A stretch of DNA of 64,000 nt from Micromonospora_E sp048060115 (GTDB lineage Bacteria; Actinomycetota; Actinomycetes; Mycobacteriales; Micromonosporaceae). Below, one piece after another: positions 7,960-15,717 of this stretch. Position 1 is the first letter of the stretch. Each line of letters opens with the position of its first letter. A model generated the notes under the pieces. It was not told where the DNA came from and ran no database searches. It was given only the letters and a program-made list of their open reading frames with translations. The DNA lies in the NCBI RefSeq assembly GCF_048060115.1, contig NZ_JBHMIM010000011.1:62001-126000 (forward strand), given 5' to 3'. A program made the translations under genes and the position numbers.

Positions 7960-10208
7960 CAGCGCACCACCGCCGAGGCCGGCGCGCGATCGGCGAAGGT
8001 CATGTCGGTGGCGAGGTCGGCGTCGCGCCGGCTCACGTCGGTGGCGTGCAGCAGTCCGCAACCGGGGCAGGCGTACTGCCGGATCTCCAACTCCTCGGCG
8101 AGCCGGGTGGCCGGGCTGAACTGGTGCACGTCGGTACTCACCAGGCAGGCTGCCCGGCGACGCCACGACTGGCCCAGCGGAGCCAGCACGGTGCCGCAGT
8201 GGCAGGCGACGTAGCGCGCCCCGTCGACCTCGATCCGCTCCAACCGGTCACCGATCGGACCCAGCCGCCGCCGGCCGTCGGCGGCGGGTTGTGCCGGCAA
8301 CGCCTCAGCCGCCGGCCAGGCCCGGCGCTCGGCACGCAGCCGGCTCCGGTGGTCTGCGGTCGCCGCTGCGTCGAGTTCGCCGTCCGCGTCGAGCACCGCA
8401 CCGTAGAGTCGGACGGCTGCCTCCGGGCTGACAGCCCTTTGCCGGAGGTCCACCCGCAGTGCCTCGATCGGGCGCTCCAGCGGGTCTCCCCAACCACCGC
8501 CGGCCTGATGGGTATAGCTGAGCGTCGATGCCGCGCCGAGCCGGAACTTCCCGGCCCGGCCCCGCATCGGCGGCCGATCACCGGTGAGCGTCTCCGGGTC
8601 CGGAATCTCCCCACCGGCCAGTCGCTCCGGCAGGTCGCTATCGCGGACCAGGCGCCGACCGTTCGGGCCGGACGGGTAGCCGCCGAACAGCCCGGTGGAG
8701 TTCGGTGCCAACCAGCCGTGCCCGGAGCAGACGGCGCTGACGTCGTCGCTGCCGTGCACGGCGTAGTGTGCCCCGATGCTCTGCCCGCCGCGGTGCCGGC
8801 CGGCCCCACCGGAGTCGGTCACCAAGCCCCGCCACAGGTACAGCAACGGCATGTCCAACTCCACGGTCTCGGCGTTGGCGATCCGTTGCCGCTCGATGTT
8901 GTGCTGCCCCTGGGTCCAGACCCCGTCCCGATGTGCGTACGCGCCGCCACCGGTGGCGAGACAGTCGAGGATCACGTGGGTGAAGTGCTCGCCGTGCGAG
9001 TTGGTGCCGGTCAGCACGAACTGGTCGGGTCCACCGGCCGGCGCGGCCTGAGCCTCGCCGATCAGATCGTCGGAGCAGGCCGCCAGCCGGGACAGGCACT
9101 CCACCGCTGTCATCTCCACCAGCCAGGCGGCCTCGAGCACGCCACCGCTCACCGGCGCAGGTCGGCGGGCGTTGATGATCAGCCCTTCCGGCGCGTGCAC
9201 CTCGACCGGATGGAACAACCCCTCGTTCCAGGGCGAGTCGAAGGCCAGGGTCGGCAGCAACGCCGCGGCGACTCCAGCCATCAGGCCGGATCGGGTGCAG
9301 TTGATGTACCCGGTTGCCTGGGGTGACGAGCCGGAATAGTCGAAGTGCAGCTGATCGCCCTGCTTGGTGAGCACCAGGTCCACGTCGTAGACCGCGTCGA
9401 CCTCGCTGGCCGCAAGCCCGCCGTCGTTGTCCAGGTAGGCCCGGGACCGGACGGTGGCGTCCGGCAGTTCACGGAGCCGGTTGCGCAGCCGGGTCTCGGA
9501 GAGCTCGATCAGGCCTGACATGACCTTGCGGACCGTCGCGGCGCCGTACCGGTCGGCCAGTTCGGTCATCGCCCGTACGGCGGTGTGGTTGGCTGCGACA
9601 AGGCCGCGAAGGTCCAGGTTCGCGGTGCTCGCCATCCGGGTGTGTGCCAGGACGATGTTCCACACGTCGGTGCGGGTCCGGCCACCGTCGATCAGCTTCG
9701 TCGGCGGAAGCTGCAGCCCTTCCTGGAACGACTCGGTCGCCGCAGAGCAGAACCCACCGGGTTGCATGGCGCCCACGTCGACCATGTGGCACATCGCGCC
9801 ACTCCAGGCCAGCAACTCACCTTCGTAGAAGATCGGGGCGACGATGCCGAGGTCGGGAGCGTGGACGGCACCCTTCCACGGGTCGTTCACGATGAACATG
9901 TCGCCGGCCGCGATGCCGGGATCGTCGCCGCAGTCGGCGATCACGTGCCGAGTGATCGCGGCCATCGACGCGGAGTGCAGCAGAATGGTGCGGCCCATCG
10001 CGGCTACCGAGCCGTCCGGCAGGTAGAGCCCGACGTTGTAGTCGCTCGCCTCGGTGACGTGGGGCGAGCCGGAGATGGCGGACAGGACGGCGCCCTGTTC
10101 GTCGGTGATGGCCAGCAGCCGGTGCCGGATCACCTCGAAGGTGACAGGGTCCACGTCCCGGCCGGCGGTGGAGTGGCCAGCGGGTCCGGTGGAGCTGACG
10201 GTGGTCAT
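7959..10208 (-). CDS. Hydantoinase B/acetone-carboxylase alpha-type subunit with a C-terminal Cys-rich extension
   Basis: 749 residues. The HyuB/oxoprolinase-B domain fills about residues 18-560: DPVTFEVIRHRL at the start, a PGG(F)CSAATESF region, GTNSHGEHFTHVILD, and a late TGDRPPMRGRAGKFRLG block. After it, about 100 residues carry CHCG and CPGCG pairs spaced like a metal-binding knuckle. They resemble the small gamma subunit (AcxC) of acetone carboxylase, so the protein may be a natural fusion. Ordinary HyuB proteins are about 520-600 residues and end earlier. It overlaps hyuA by 4 bases. Such A/B pairs catalyse ATP-dependent hydrolysis of cyclic amides or carboxylation of ketones; the fused tail favours a carboxylase. 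Confidence 0.88.
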   Translation of the reverse strand: MTTVSSTGPAGHSTAGRDVDPVTFEVIRHRLLAITDEQGAVLSAISGSPHVTEASDYNVGLYLPDGSVAAMGRTILLHSASMAAITRHVIADCGDDPGIAAGDMFIVNDPWKGAVHAPDLGIVAPIFYEGELLAWSGAMCHMVDVGAMQPGGFCSAATESFQEGLQLPPTKLIDGGRTRTDVWNIVLAHTRMASTANLDLRGLVAANHTAVRAMTELADRYGAATVRKVMSGLIELSETRLRNRLRELPDATVRSRAYLDNDGGLAASEVDAVYDVDLVLTKQGDQLHFDYSGSSPQATGYINCTRSGLMAGVAAALLPTLAFDSPWNEGLFHPVEVHAPEGLIINARRPAPVSGGVLEAAWLVEMTAVECLSRLAACSDDLIGEAQAAPAGGPDQFVLTGTNSHGEHFTHVILDCLATGGGAYAHRDGVWTQGQHNIERQRIANAETVELDMPLLYLWRGLVTDSGGAGRHRGGQSIGAHYAVHGSDDVSAVCSGHGWLAPNSTGLFGGYPSGPNGRRLVRDSDLPERLAGGEIPDPETLTGDRPPMRGRAGKFRLGAASTLSYTHQAGGGWGDPLERPIEALRVDLRQRAVSPEAAVRLYGAVLDADGELDAAATADHRSRLRAERRAWPAAEALPAQPAADGRRRLGPIGDRLERIEVDGARYVACHCGTVLAPLGQSWRRRAACLVSTDVHQFSPATRLAEELEIRQYACPGCGLLHATDVSRRDADLATDMTFADRAPASAVVR

Positions 10209-12334
10209 GAATCCTCCCGAGCGGTGATCACCAGGTTGGCGTCGTCGTCTACATCGGCCTGTTGGCGAGGGCCGACGACCACGGTGGTGCCGGCGAATTC
10301 CAGGACTGCCGGGCCGGGCAGCGAGAGGCCCGGCCCGACCGACTCGCCGCGGTAGACGGTGGCCGGCACCAGCCCGGTCTCCGGAAAATGCACCGAACGC
10401 TGTCCGAGCACCGCCGCGGCGAGCGTTCCGCGCCGTTGCGGCGCCGCGGCGGCCAGCTCGGTCACCCGGACCCGCCCCTCCACCCGCAGGGTGAGCAGCT
10501 CAAGCCCGGCGCTGCGCAACGCGGTGCCCGCGCCGTAGATTCGTTCGTAACTGGCCAGGAAGTCCTCGACCAGGTGCCGAGCCATCTGCCCGTCGAGCGG
10601 GCCTGCCGGCACGACCACCGGAAGTTCCTGGGTCTGCCGGCGGAACTTGAGGTAGACGATGCGCGTGAAGGTGGCTCGCGGATCGCGGTCGAGGTCGGCG
10701 TGGCAGCGGTCGATGAGTGTCGCGAAGGTTGCCGCGATGCGGTCGCTGTCCAGATGGGCCGCCGGGTCATCGGCGCCGGGCGGCGTACGCTGCGGGTCGG
10801 TGGTCTGCACCGCCCGGTAACGATCGGAGATGACCGTCCCGAACGCGGAGTGGACCGTCGCCGTCGGGGGCACCACCAGAGTGCCGATGCCGGCGGCCTC
10901 GGCATACGCGTAGGCGTGGGTCGGGCCGGCACCACCGTAGGCGTAGATCACGAAGTCGCGCGGGTCATGGCCCTGCTCGACGGTGACCTTGCGCAGGAGG
11001 TCTGCCATCTGGTTGTCGGCGACCTGCCGGATGCCGGCGGCGGCATCGGTCACCGACATGCCCAGCGGCTCCGCGACGTGCCGGCGGATGGCCTCCTCCG
11101 CGGCGGGGCGGTCCAGCTTCATCCGGCCGCCAAGGAAGTGGTCTGGGTCGATGATCCCAAGCACCACGTCGGCATCGGTGACGGTGGGCCGCTCGCCGCC
11201 CCGGCCGTAGCATGCGGGGCCGGGCACCGACCCGGCGCTCTCCGGACCGACGACCAGTGCACCCACCTCGTCCACCCACGCGATCGAACCGCCGCCCGCG
11301 CCGATCGCCTGGACCTTGATCCGAGGCAGTGCCAGGTGATAGTTGCCCACCTCGCTGATTCGCTCCACCAACGGTTCGCCGTTGACAATGAGGCCGACGT
11401 CAAAGCTCGTCCCGCCCATGTCGCTGGTGATCACATTGCGGTGACCGAGCCGGCGGGCGAGCGCCACGGAGGCGAGCACTCCACCGGCCGGGCCGGAGGT
11501 GAGCATCGACGCGGCTCGGGCGGCCGCGTCGCCGGCCCGCATCACGCCGCCGCCCGAGTCCATGATTGACAACTCGCCGGTGAAGCCGGCCTGCCGCAGC
11601 CGCGTCTCCAGCAGGTTCACGTAGTCCCGAATCACCGGACCGAGGTAAGAGTTGATCACCGTGGTGGCGGTCCGCTCGTACTCGCCGATCACCGGGGCCA
11701 CCTGGTGCGACAACGTCACGTACGCCGTCGGCCACTCCTGCTTGATCAACTCGGCCAGCGCGCGTTCGTGCGCCGGGTTGACGAACGACCAGAGCAGGCT
11801 GACCGCCAATGCCCCGACCTCGGTGTCGCCATCGCGCATCTCGACCAGAGCCGCGCGAACCGCAGCCAGGTCGAGCGACACCACCTCGCGGCCCGCCGAG
11901 TCGATCCGTTCGGTGACCTCGACGATGCTGGCCCGGGGCACGATCGGCTCCGGGTTCCGACGGCGACTGTAGTGCCCGGTCGCCGCGCCGAGCCCGACCC
12001 AGGAGGTCATGCTTCGCTGGATCAACAGCGTGTCCGCGAAGCCGCGCGTGGTCAGCAACGCGGTCGGCGCGCCCTTGCGTTCGATGAGCGCATTGGTCGC
12101 TGCCGTAGTGCCGTGGGCGAAGTGGTCGATACGCCGGGTGAACTCCAGCAGATCAAGGCCGTACGCCTCGGCCGCCAGCTCCAGTGCGGCGAGCACGCCG
12201 CCGGACCTGTCGGGAAGCGTCGTCGGTGACTTGAACAGCCGGGGCGGCGCGCCGTCCTCAAGCACGACGAGATCGGTGAAGGTGCCACCGATGTCCGTGC
12301 CGACGAAGAAACGCCGATCGTGCGCCGTTTGCAT
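10205..12334 (-). CDS. Hydantoinase A/acetone-carboxylase beta-type ATP-binding subunit
   Basis: 709 residues, usual HyuA length. The N-terminal phosphate-binding motif VGTDIGGTFTDLVV, a mid GGTSFDVGLI and GGAGPTHAYAYAE mark the actin-like ATPase fold shared by HyuA, 5-oxoprolinase and acetone carboxylase. The ATG at 12332-12334 is preferred because AGGGGG lies about 8 bases upstream; a GTG directly before it is an alternative. It is the first gene of the leftward operon and is coupled by ATGA overlap to the B subunit. Confidence 0.9.
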   Translation of the reverse strand: MQTAHDRRFFVGTDIGGTFTDLVVLEDGAPPRLFKSPTTLPDRSGGVLAALELAAEAYGLDLLEFTRRIDHFAHGTTAATNALIERKGAPTALLTTRGFADTLLIQRSMTSWVGLGAATGHYSRRRNPEPIVPRASIVEVTERIDSAGREVVSLDLAAVRAALVEMRDGDTEVGALAVSLLWSFVNPAHERALAELIKQEWPTAYVTLSHQVAPVIGEYERTATTVINSYLGPVIRDYVNLLETRLRQAGFTGELSIMDSGGGVMRAGDAAARAASMLTSGPAGGVLASVALARRLGHRNVITSDMGGTSFDVGLIVNGEPLVERISEVGNYHLALPRIKVQAIGAGGGSIAWVDEVGALVVGPESAGSVPGPACYGRGGERPTVTDADVVLGIIDPDHFLGGRMKLDRPAAEEAIRRHVAEPLGMSVTDAAAGIRQVADNQMADLLRKVTVEQGHDPRDFVIYAYGGAGPTHAYAYAEAAGIGTLVVPPTATVHSAFGTVISDRYRAVQTTDPQRTPPGADDPAAHLDSDRIAATFATLIDRCHADLDRDPRATFTRIVYLKFRRQTQELPVVVPAGPLDGQMARHLVEDFLASYERIYGAGTALRSAGLELLTLRVEGRVRVTELAAAAPQRRGTLAAAVLGQRSVHFPETGLVPATVYRGESVGPGLSLPGPAVLEFAGTTVVVGPRQQADVDDDANLVITAREDS

Positions 12335-12363
12335 CACCGTGACCCCCTGGTGCGACCTGTGTT

Positions 12364-12385
12364 ACATGAAATGTTGGCGAAACAT
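12364..12385. promoter_or_regulatory. Candidate operator: overlapping ACAT/ATGT inverted repeats before the catabolic operon
   Basis: ACAT-GAA-ATGT (12364-12374) overlaps ATGTT-GGCGA-AACAT (12371-12385), a perfect 5-5-5 palindrome. Together they give three alternating half-sites about 30 bases upstream of the hydantoinase-A start, in a locally AT-richer patch. Pseudo-palindromes of this size suit an IclR-type regulator, and one is encoded in the operon. The link is inference. Confidence 0.45.
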
Positions 12386-13183
12386 ACGTCGCGGCTGTCG
12401 GGGCAGCTCAACGCCCCGTTCCGCCAGGCGGACTCGGTGCGCGTGATTGGTCCGATCGGCCGAGTGGTCCATCCGACGAATCGGCAATCACGTCCGCGCC
12501 GGCACTCGACCACTCGACTATGGACAGGCGATCGGTCGGCCGGAGCCGTCGGGTCGGCCGATCAGTACGGTTCGCGCCGTGACCGTGCCGCCCGCCCCAC
12601 CCTGCTGGAAATCCGCCCGCCCCGATGTCGAACCCACCCGACCTCGCCGGCCGGCGTCGCCACGGTCGCGGTCCGGCTCCAGGTGACCGCCGCCGCCGCT
12701 CTGCTGGTTCCGCTGACCGTTGCGGCTACGCCGAGTCCGATCCGGTCTCCGATCAGCTTTTTCGCGGTCGGCGGCCCGGCCGGCGTGCCTGCCCTCGCGC
12801 TGATCGTCGCGGTGCTGGTACTGCCGGCACCCCCGGCGTCCCGCCGGCTCTTCGTGGGTGCCGGGCCGGTCGCGATGCCAACCCGAGCACCGATGCCGCC
12901 GGCCGGCCGGACCTACTCGGGTCTGCCGGTCCACCCCGGTGGCTGCTGGCCTTGGCCCGCCCACCAGCGCCTGACCTTGCGGACCCACCCGTCCCGCCGG
13001 CCAGGGACCGCCGAGACGACTCTCAGTAGTTGCATGGCAACCCGATCGTATACAGTTTCGCCCCGGTACGGGCACTTGTTACCGTCTTCGGCCAGTGCCG
13101 GTGGGGGAAACCCGAGCACCACTCATCGTCACACCTGTTGGCCGGCATTCGCGCTGGCCAGGGACGTTTCTGCTCGTTGGAGC
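12386..13183. other. About 800 bases without a convincing gene
   Basis: Open frames exist on both strands but lack the codon-position pattern of genuine genes here, or a sensible start and ribosome site. One rightward frame encodes a single hydrophobic patch (ISFFAVGGPAGVPALALIV, around 12750-12830) flanked by Pro/Arg-rich nonsense-like sequence. That could be the decayed remnant of a membrane protein. A short AT-richer patch near 13030-13070 could hold a promoter. Confidence 0.5.
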
Positions 13184-13271
13184 GGAGGGCGTGGGATTCG
13201 AACCCACGAAGAGGATCTCTCCCCTTACCGGTTTTCAAGACCAGCGCCATCGGCCACTAGGCGAGCCCTCC
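13184..13271 (-). tRNA. tRNA-Ser (anticodon UGA)
   Basis: On the minus strand the 7-base acceptor GGAGGGC (from 13271) pairs with GCCCTCC (ending at 13185), with discriminator G at 13184. The D-arm region is GCCTAGTGGCC, the anticodon stem CTGGT/ACCGG encloses the loop CTTGAAA (anticodon TGA), a long variable arm follows as in class II tRNAs, and the T-arm is GTGGGTTCGAATCCCAC. The 88-base length fits serine. The 3' CCA is not encoded; CTC follows. Confidence 0.96.
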
Positions 13272-13429
13272 CGGTGCGACGGAGCCGGGAACGGCCGGCA
13301 CCCGCGCCGCATGCGCCCTAGTGTGCCACGAGCACGAAACGGCCGCCTGAGCCCATGGTTTACGCGGCGGTAGCCGCCGCGGACCCGTTGACCGGGCGGC
13401 GGGCGTCCAGAAGCGGTAAGACTGATCCC

Positions 13430-14431
13430 ATGCATGCGATCACTGTCCCGCAGCCCGGTGGCCCCGACGCCCTGGTCTGGGCCGAGGTGCCCGACCCGAC
13501 CCCGTGCCCCAATGAGGTGATCGTCGACGTCGCGGCCACTGCGGTGAACCGGGCCGACCTGCTGCAACGGCAGGGCCGCTATCCGCCGCCGCCGGGTGCC
13601 CCGCCGTACCTCGGATTGGAATGTTCGGGGGTGATCAGCGAGGTCGGCGCGGAGGTCTCCCACCACCGGGTCGGCGACCAGGTCTGCGCGCTGCTGGCAG
13701 GCGGCGGGTACGCCGAGCGGGTCGCGGTGCCGGCCGGTCAGCTGCTGCCGGTGCCGGCCGGGTTGAGCCTGGTCGACGCGGCCGCACTGCCCGAGGTGGC
13801 CTGCACGGTCTGGTCGAACGTGGTCAAGCTGGCCGGGCTGCGGGCCGGCGAGTCGCTGCTGGTGCACGGCGGTGGCAGTGGGATCGGCACGTTCGCTGTC
13901 CAGCTCGGGGCGGCGCTCGGTGCGGTGGTGCTGACCACCGCCCGGGCGGCCAAACACGAGCAGCTACGGGCGTTGGGTGCCCACCACACGATCGACTACA
14001 CGGCGGAGGATTTCGTCGCCCGCGCCCGGAAGCTGACCGGCGACGGCGACGGCGGGGTGGACGTCATCCTGGACATCATCGGCGCCGGCTACCTGGAGCG
14101 CAACGTCGAGACGCTGGCCACCGGCGGCCGATTGGTGATCATCGGGCTGCAGGGCGGGCGCAAGGCCGAGTTGAACCTCGGCGCGCTGCTGGCCAAGCGC
14201 GGCACGATCTTCGCGACCGCGCTACGGTCGCGGCCGATCGCGGAGAAGGCGGAGATCGTCCGGCGGGTGCACGACCAGGTCTGGCCGTTGGTGGCCTCGG
14301 GGGCGATCCGGCCGGTGATCGACCGCCGGCTGCCGCTGTCCCAGGCCGCGCGGGCGCACCGAGTCGTCGAGGGCAGCGACCACCTGGGCAAGGTGCTCCT
14401 GGTCGCCGGGGAGGAGTCAGCCCTGAGCTGA
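13430..14431 (+). CDS. NAD(P)H:quinone oxidoreductase, PIG3-like zinc-independent MDR family
   Basis: 333 residues. The N-terminal GroES-like domain contains AVNRADLLQRQGRYPPPPG and GLECSGVI. The Rossmann domain has GGGSGIGTFAVQLGAALGA and a VDVILDIIGAGYLERN block, as in PIG3/quinone oxidoreductases. It lacks the Cys/His set for catalytic zinc. Start ATG at 13430 (MHAITVPQPGG). It reduces quinones or other electrophiles with NADPH. The convergent neighbour is a SoxR regulator, a redox-cycling sensor, which fits functionally although the genes do not share a promoter. Confidence 0.9.
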   Translation: MHAITVPQPGGPDALVWAEVPDPTPCPNEVIVDVAATAVNRADLLQRQGRYPPPPGAPPYLGLECSGVISEVGAEVSHHRVGDQVCALLAGGGYAERVAVPAGQLLPVPAGLSLVDAAALPEVACTVWSNVVKLAGLRAGESLLVHGGGSGIGTFAVQLGAALGAVVLTTARAAKHEQLRALGAHHTIDYTAEDFVARARKLTGDGDGGVDVILDIIGAGYLERNVETLATGGRLVIIGLQGGRKAELNLGALLAKRGTIFATALRSRPIAEKAEIVRRVHDQVWPLVASGAIRPVIDRRLPLSQAARAHRVVEGSDHLGKVLLVAGEESALS

Positions 14432-14444
14432 CTCAGGGCTGACT
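14415..14444. terminator. Bidirectional hairpin terminator overlapping two stop codons
   Basis: A perfect 13-base inverted repeat (AGTCAGCCCTGAG / CTCAGGGCTGACT) closes on the 4-base loop CTGA. The loop contains the stop of the quinone reductase, and the right arm reaches the stop of soxR on the other strand. A third partial copy of the right arm follows directly (GACTCAGGGCTGG). There is no T-tract, as is common in actinomycetes. Confidence 0.8.
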
Positions 14445-14893
14445 CAGGGCTGGCTCTCGCCGTCGAGCAGGATGCGCGGGCCGGGGCCACGGTCGGCGAG
14501 CCGGTCCGCCGGGTTGTACAGCGTGCAGCTCTGCAGGGACAGGCAGCCGCAGCCGATGCAGCCGGTCAGGTTGTCCCGGAGCCGGTGCAGCAGCGCGATC
14601 CGCTCGTCGAGCCGGGTCCGCCAGCGGCGGGACAGCCGTGCCCAGTCGGCCTTGTTCGGTGTACGCGAGGCCGGCAACTCGTCCAGCGCCGCCTTGATCT
14701 CCTCCAGCGGCACCCCGATCTGCTGGGCGATCCGGATGAAGGCGACCCGGCGCAGTTCGCTGCGCTCGTAGCGGCGCTGGTTGCCGCCGGTGCGGTCAGC
14801 CCGAATCAGCCCGAGCTGCTCGTAGTAGCGCAGCGCGGACGGCGCCACCCCGCAGCGCACGGACAGTTCGCCGATGGTCAATGCCTTCTGCAT
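14444..14893 (-). CDS. soxR: Redox-sensitive transcriptional activator SoxR
   Basis: 149 residues. MerR-type helix-turn-helix at the N-terminus (LTIGELSVRCGVAPSALRYY), a dimerisation helix, then the [2Fe-2S] motif CIGCGCLSLQSC (CX2CXCX5C), which identifies SoxR within the MerR family. A GTG directly precedes the ATG at 14893, so either may start. SoxR is oxidised by redox-active compounds and activates from elongated-spacer promoters. Only 47 bases separate it from the divergent transketolase genes, and a partial SoxR box lies between them. Confidence 0.95.
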   Translation of the reverse strand: MQKALTIGELSVRCGVAPSALRYYEQLGLIRADRTGGNQRRYERSELRRVAFIRIAQQIGVPLEEIKAALDELPASRTPNKADWARLSRRWRTRLDERIALLHRLRDNLTGCIGCGCLSLQSCTLYNPADRLADRGPGPRILLDGESQP

Positions 14894-14901
14894 CACACCG
14901 C

Positions 14902-14926
14902 CCTTGAATTAAAGCCTACTTGAGGT
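14902..14926. promoter_or_regulatory. Partial SoxR box between soxR and the transketolase genes
   Basis: On the minus strand 14908-14925 reads CCTCAAGTAGGCTTTAAT. The first half matches the enterobacterial SoxR half-site CCTCAAG exactly, with the usual 4-base centre. The second half keeps only CTT and one A of CTTGAGG. A second TTCAAGG follows just beyond. It fits autoregulation and perhaps control of the divergent operon, but the symmetry is imperfect. Confidence 0.45.
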
Positions 14927-14940
14927 TGCAGGGTAGTGGC

Positions 14941-15717
14941 ATGACGACATCGGTAGCGAATCCGATCGCCCCGACGGGCCCACCGCCGGTCACCGGGTAC
15001 GCGGCGCTGACACCGCTGCTGCGTCGGGTGACCGGCGACGAGAAGCACGAACCGAGCTCCAACTCGACACTGGACGTGCTCTGGGTCCTCTATGACCAGA
15101 TTCTGCGGATCAGCCCGCAGACTGTCGACGCCGCCGACCGGGACCGGTTCCTGTTGTCCAAGGGGCACGGGCCGGCGGCCTTCTACGCCGTACTCGCCGC
15201 GAAGGGGTTCATCCCCGAAGCCTGGCTCGACGACCTGGCCGGGCCGGACAGCCCGCTCGGGCACCACCCGGACCGGCTGCTGGTGCCCGGGGTGGAGATC
15301 GGATCCGGCTCGCTCGGGCACGGGCTCGGCCTCGGCGTCGGCATGCTGCTCGGCCTGCGCGCCCAGGGCCTGACGCCGGGCTCCGGAAGTCCGGCGGGTG
15401 CCCGGGTGTACGTCCTGGTCGGCGATGCCGAACTCGACGAAGGCGCCAACCACGAGGCGATCGCGTACGCCGGCAGCCGGCCCCTGGCGGATCTGACCGT
15501 GGTGGTGGTCGACAACGACTCGGCCACTCACGGCTGGCCCGGCGGGCTGGCCAGCCGGTTCACCGTCAACGGCTGGACCGCCGCCACCGTCGACGGGCGT
15601 GATCACGACGCGTTGGTGACCGCGCTGACCGGGCACGACGGTACCCGCCCGCACGTGGTGGTCGCCCGGATGCCGGCCAAGTACGCCGCACGCGGATCGG
15701 AGGACCGCGATGCGTGA
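14941..15717 (+). CDS. Transketolase, N-terminal (thiamine-diphosphate-binding) subunit
   Basis: 258 residues. LSKGHGPAAFYAVLA, GSGSLGHGLGLGVGM and the thiamine-diphosphate/Mg motif GDAELDEG are the hallmarks of the first half of transketolase. The polypeptide stops after this domain, and the rest is encoded by the next gene, which overlaps by 8 bases. Start ATG at 14941 with AGGG about ten bases upstream. Split transketolases transfer two-carbon units in the pentose-phosphate pathway or in specialised sugar assembly. A second, full-length transketolase would normally be expected elsewhere in the genome. Confidence 0.9.
   Translation: MTTSVANPIAPTGPPPVTGYAALTPLLRRVTGDEKHEPSSNSTLDVLWVLYDQILRISPQTVDAADRDRFLLSKGHGPAAFYAVLAAKGFIPEAWLDDLAGPDSPLGHHPDRLLVPGVEIGSGSLGHGLGLGVGMLLGLRAQGLTPGSGSPAGARVYVLVGDAELDEGANHEAIAYAGSRPLADLTVVVVDNDSATHGWPGGLASRFTVNGWTAATVDGRDHDALVTALTGHDGTRPHVVVARMPAKYAARGSEDRDA

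Noticed and set aside
12625..13029. Protein-coding gene in the gap before the tRNA
   Set aside because: The frame is Arg/Pro/Gly-rich with no conserved pattern, and the opposite strand and other frames are equally open. Only a remnant hydrophobic patch is suggestive.
13184..13271. Selenocysteine tRNA
   Set aside because: The anticodon is TGA (Ser, reads UCA), not TCA, and the acceptor and T-stem lengths are those of ordinary class II tRNA-Ser.
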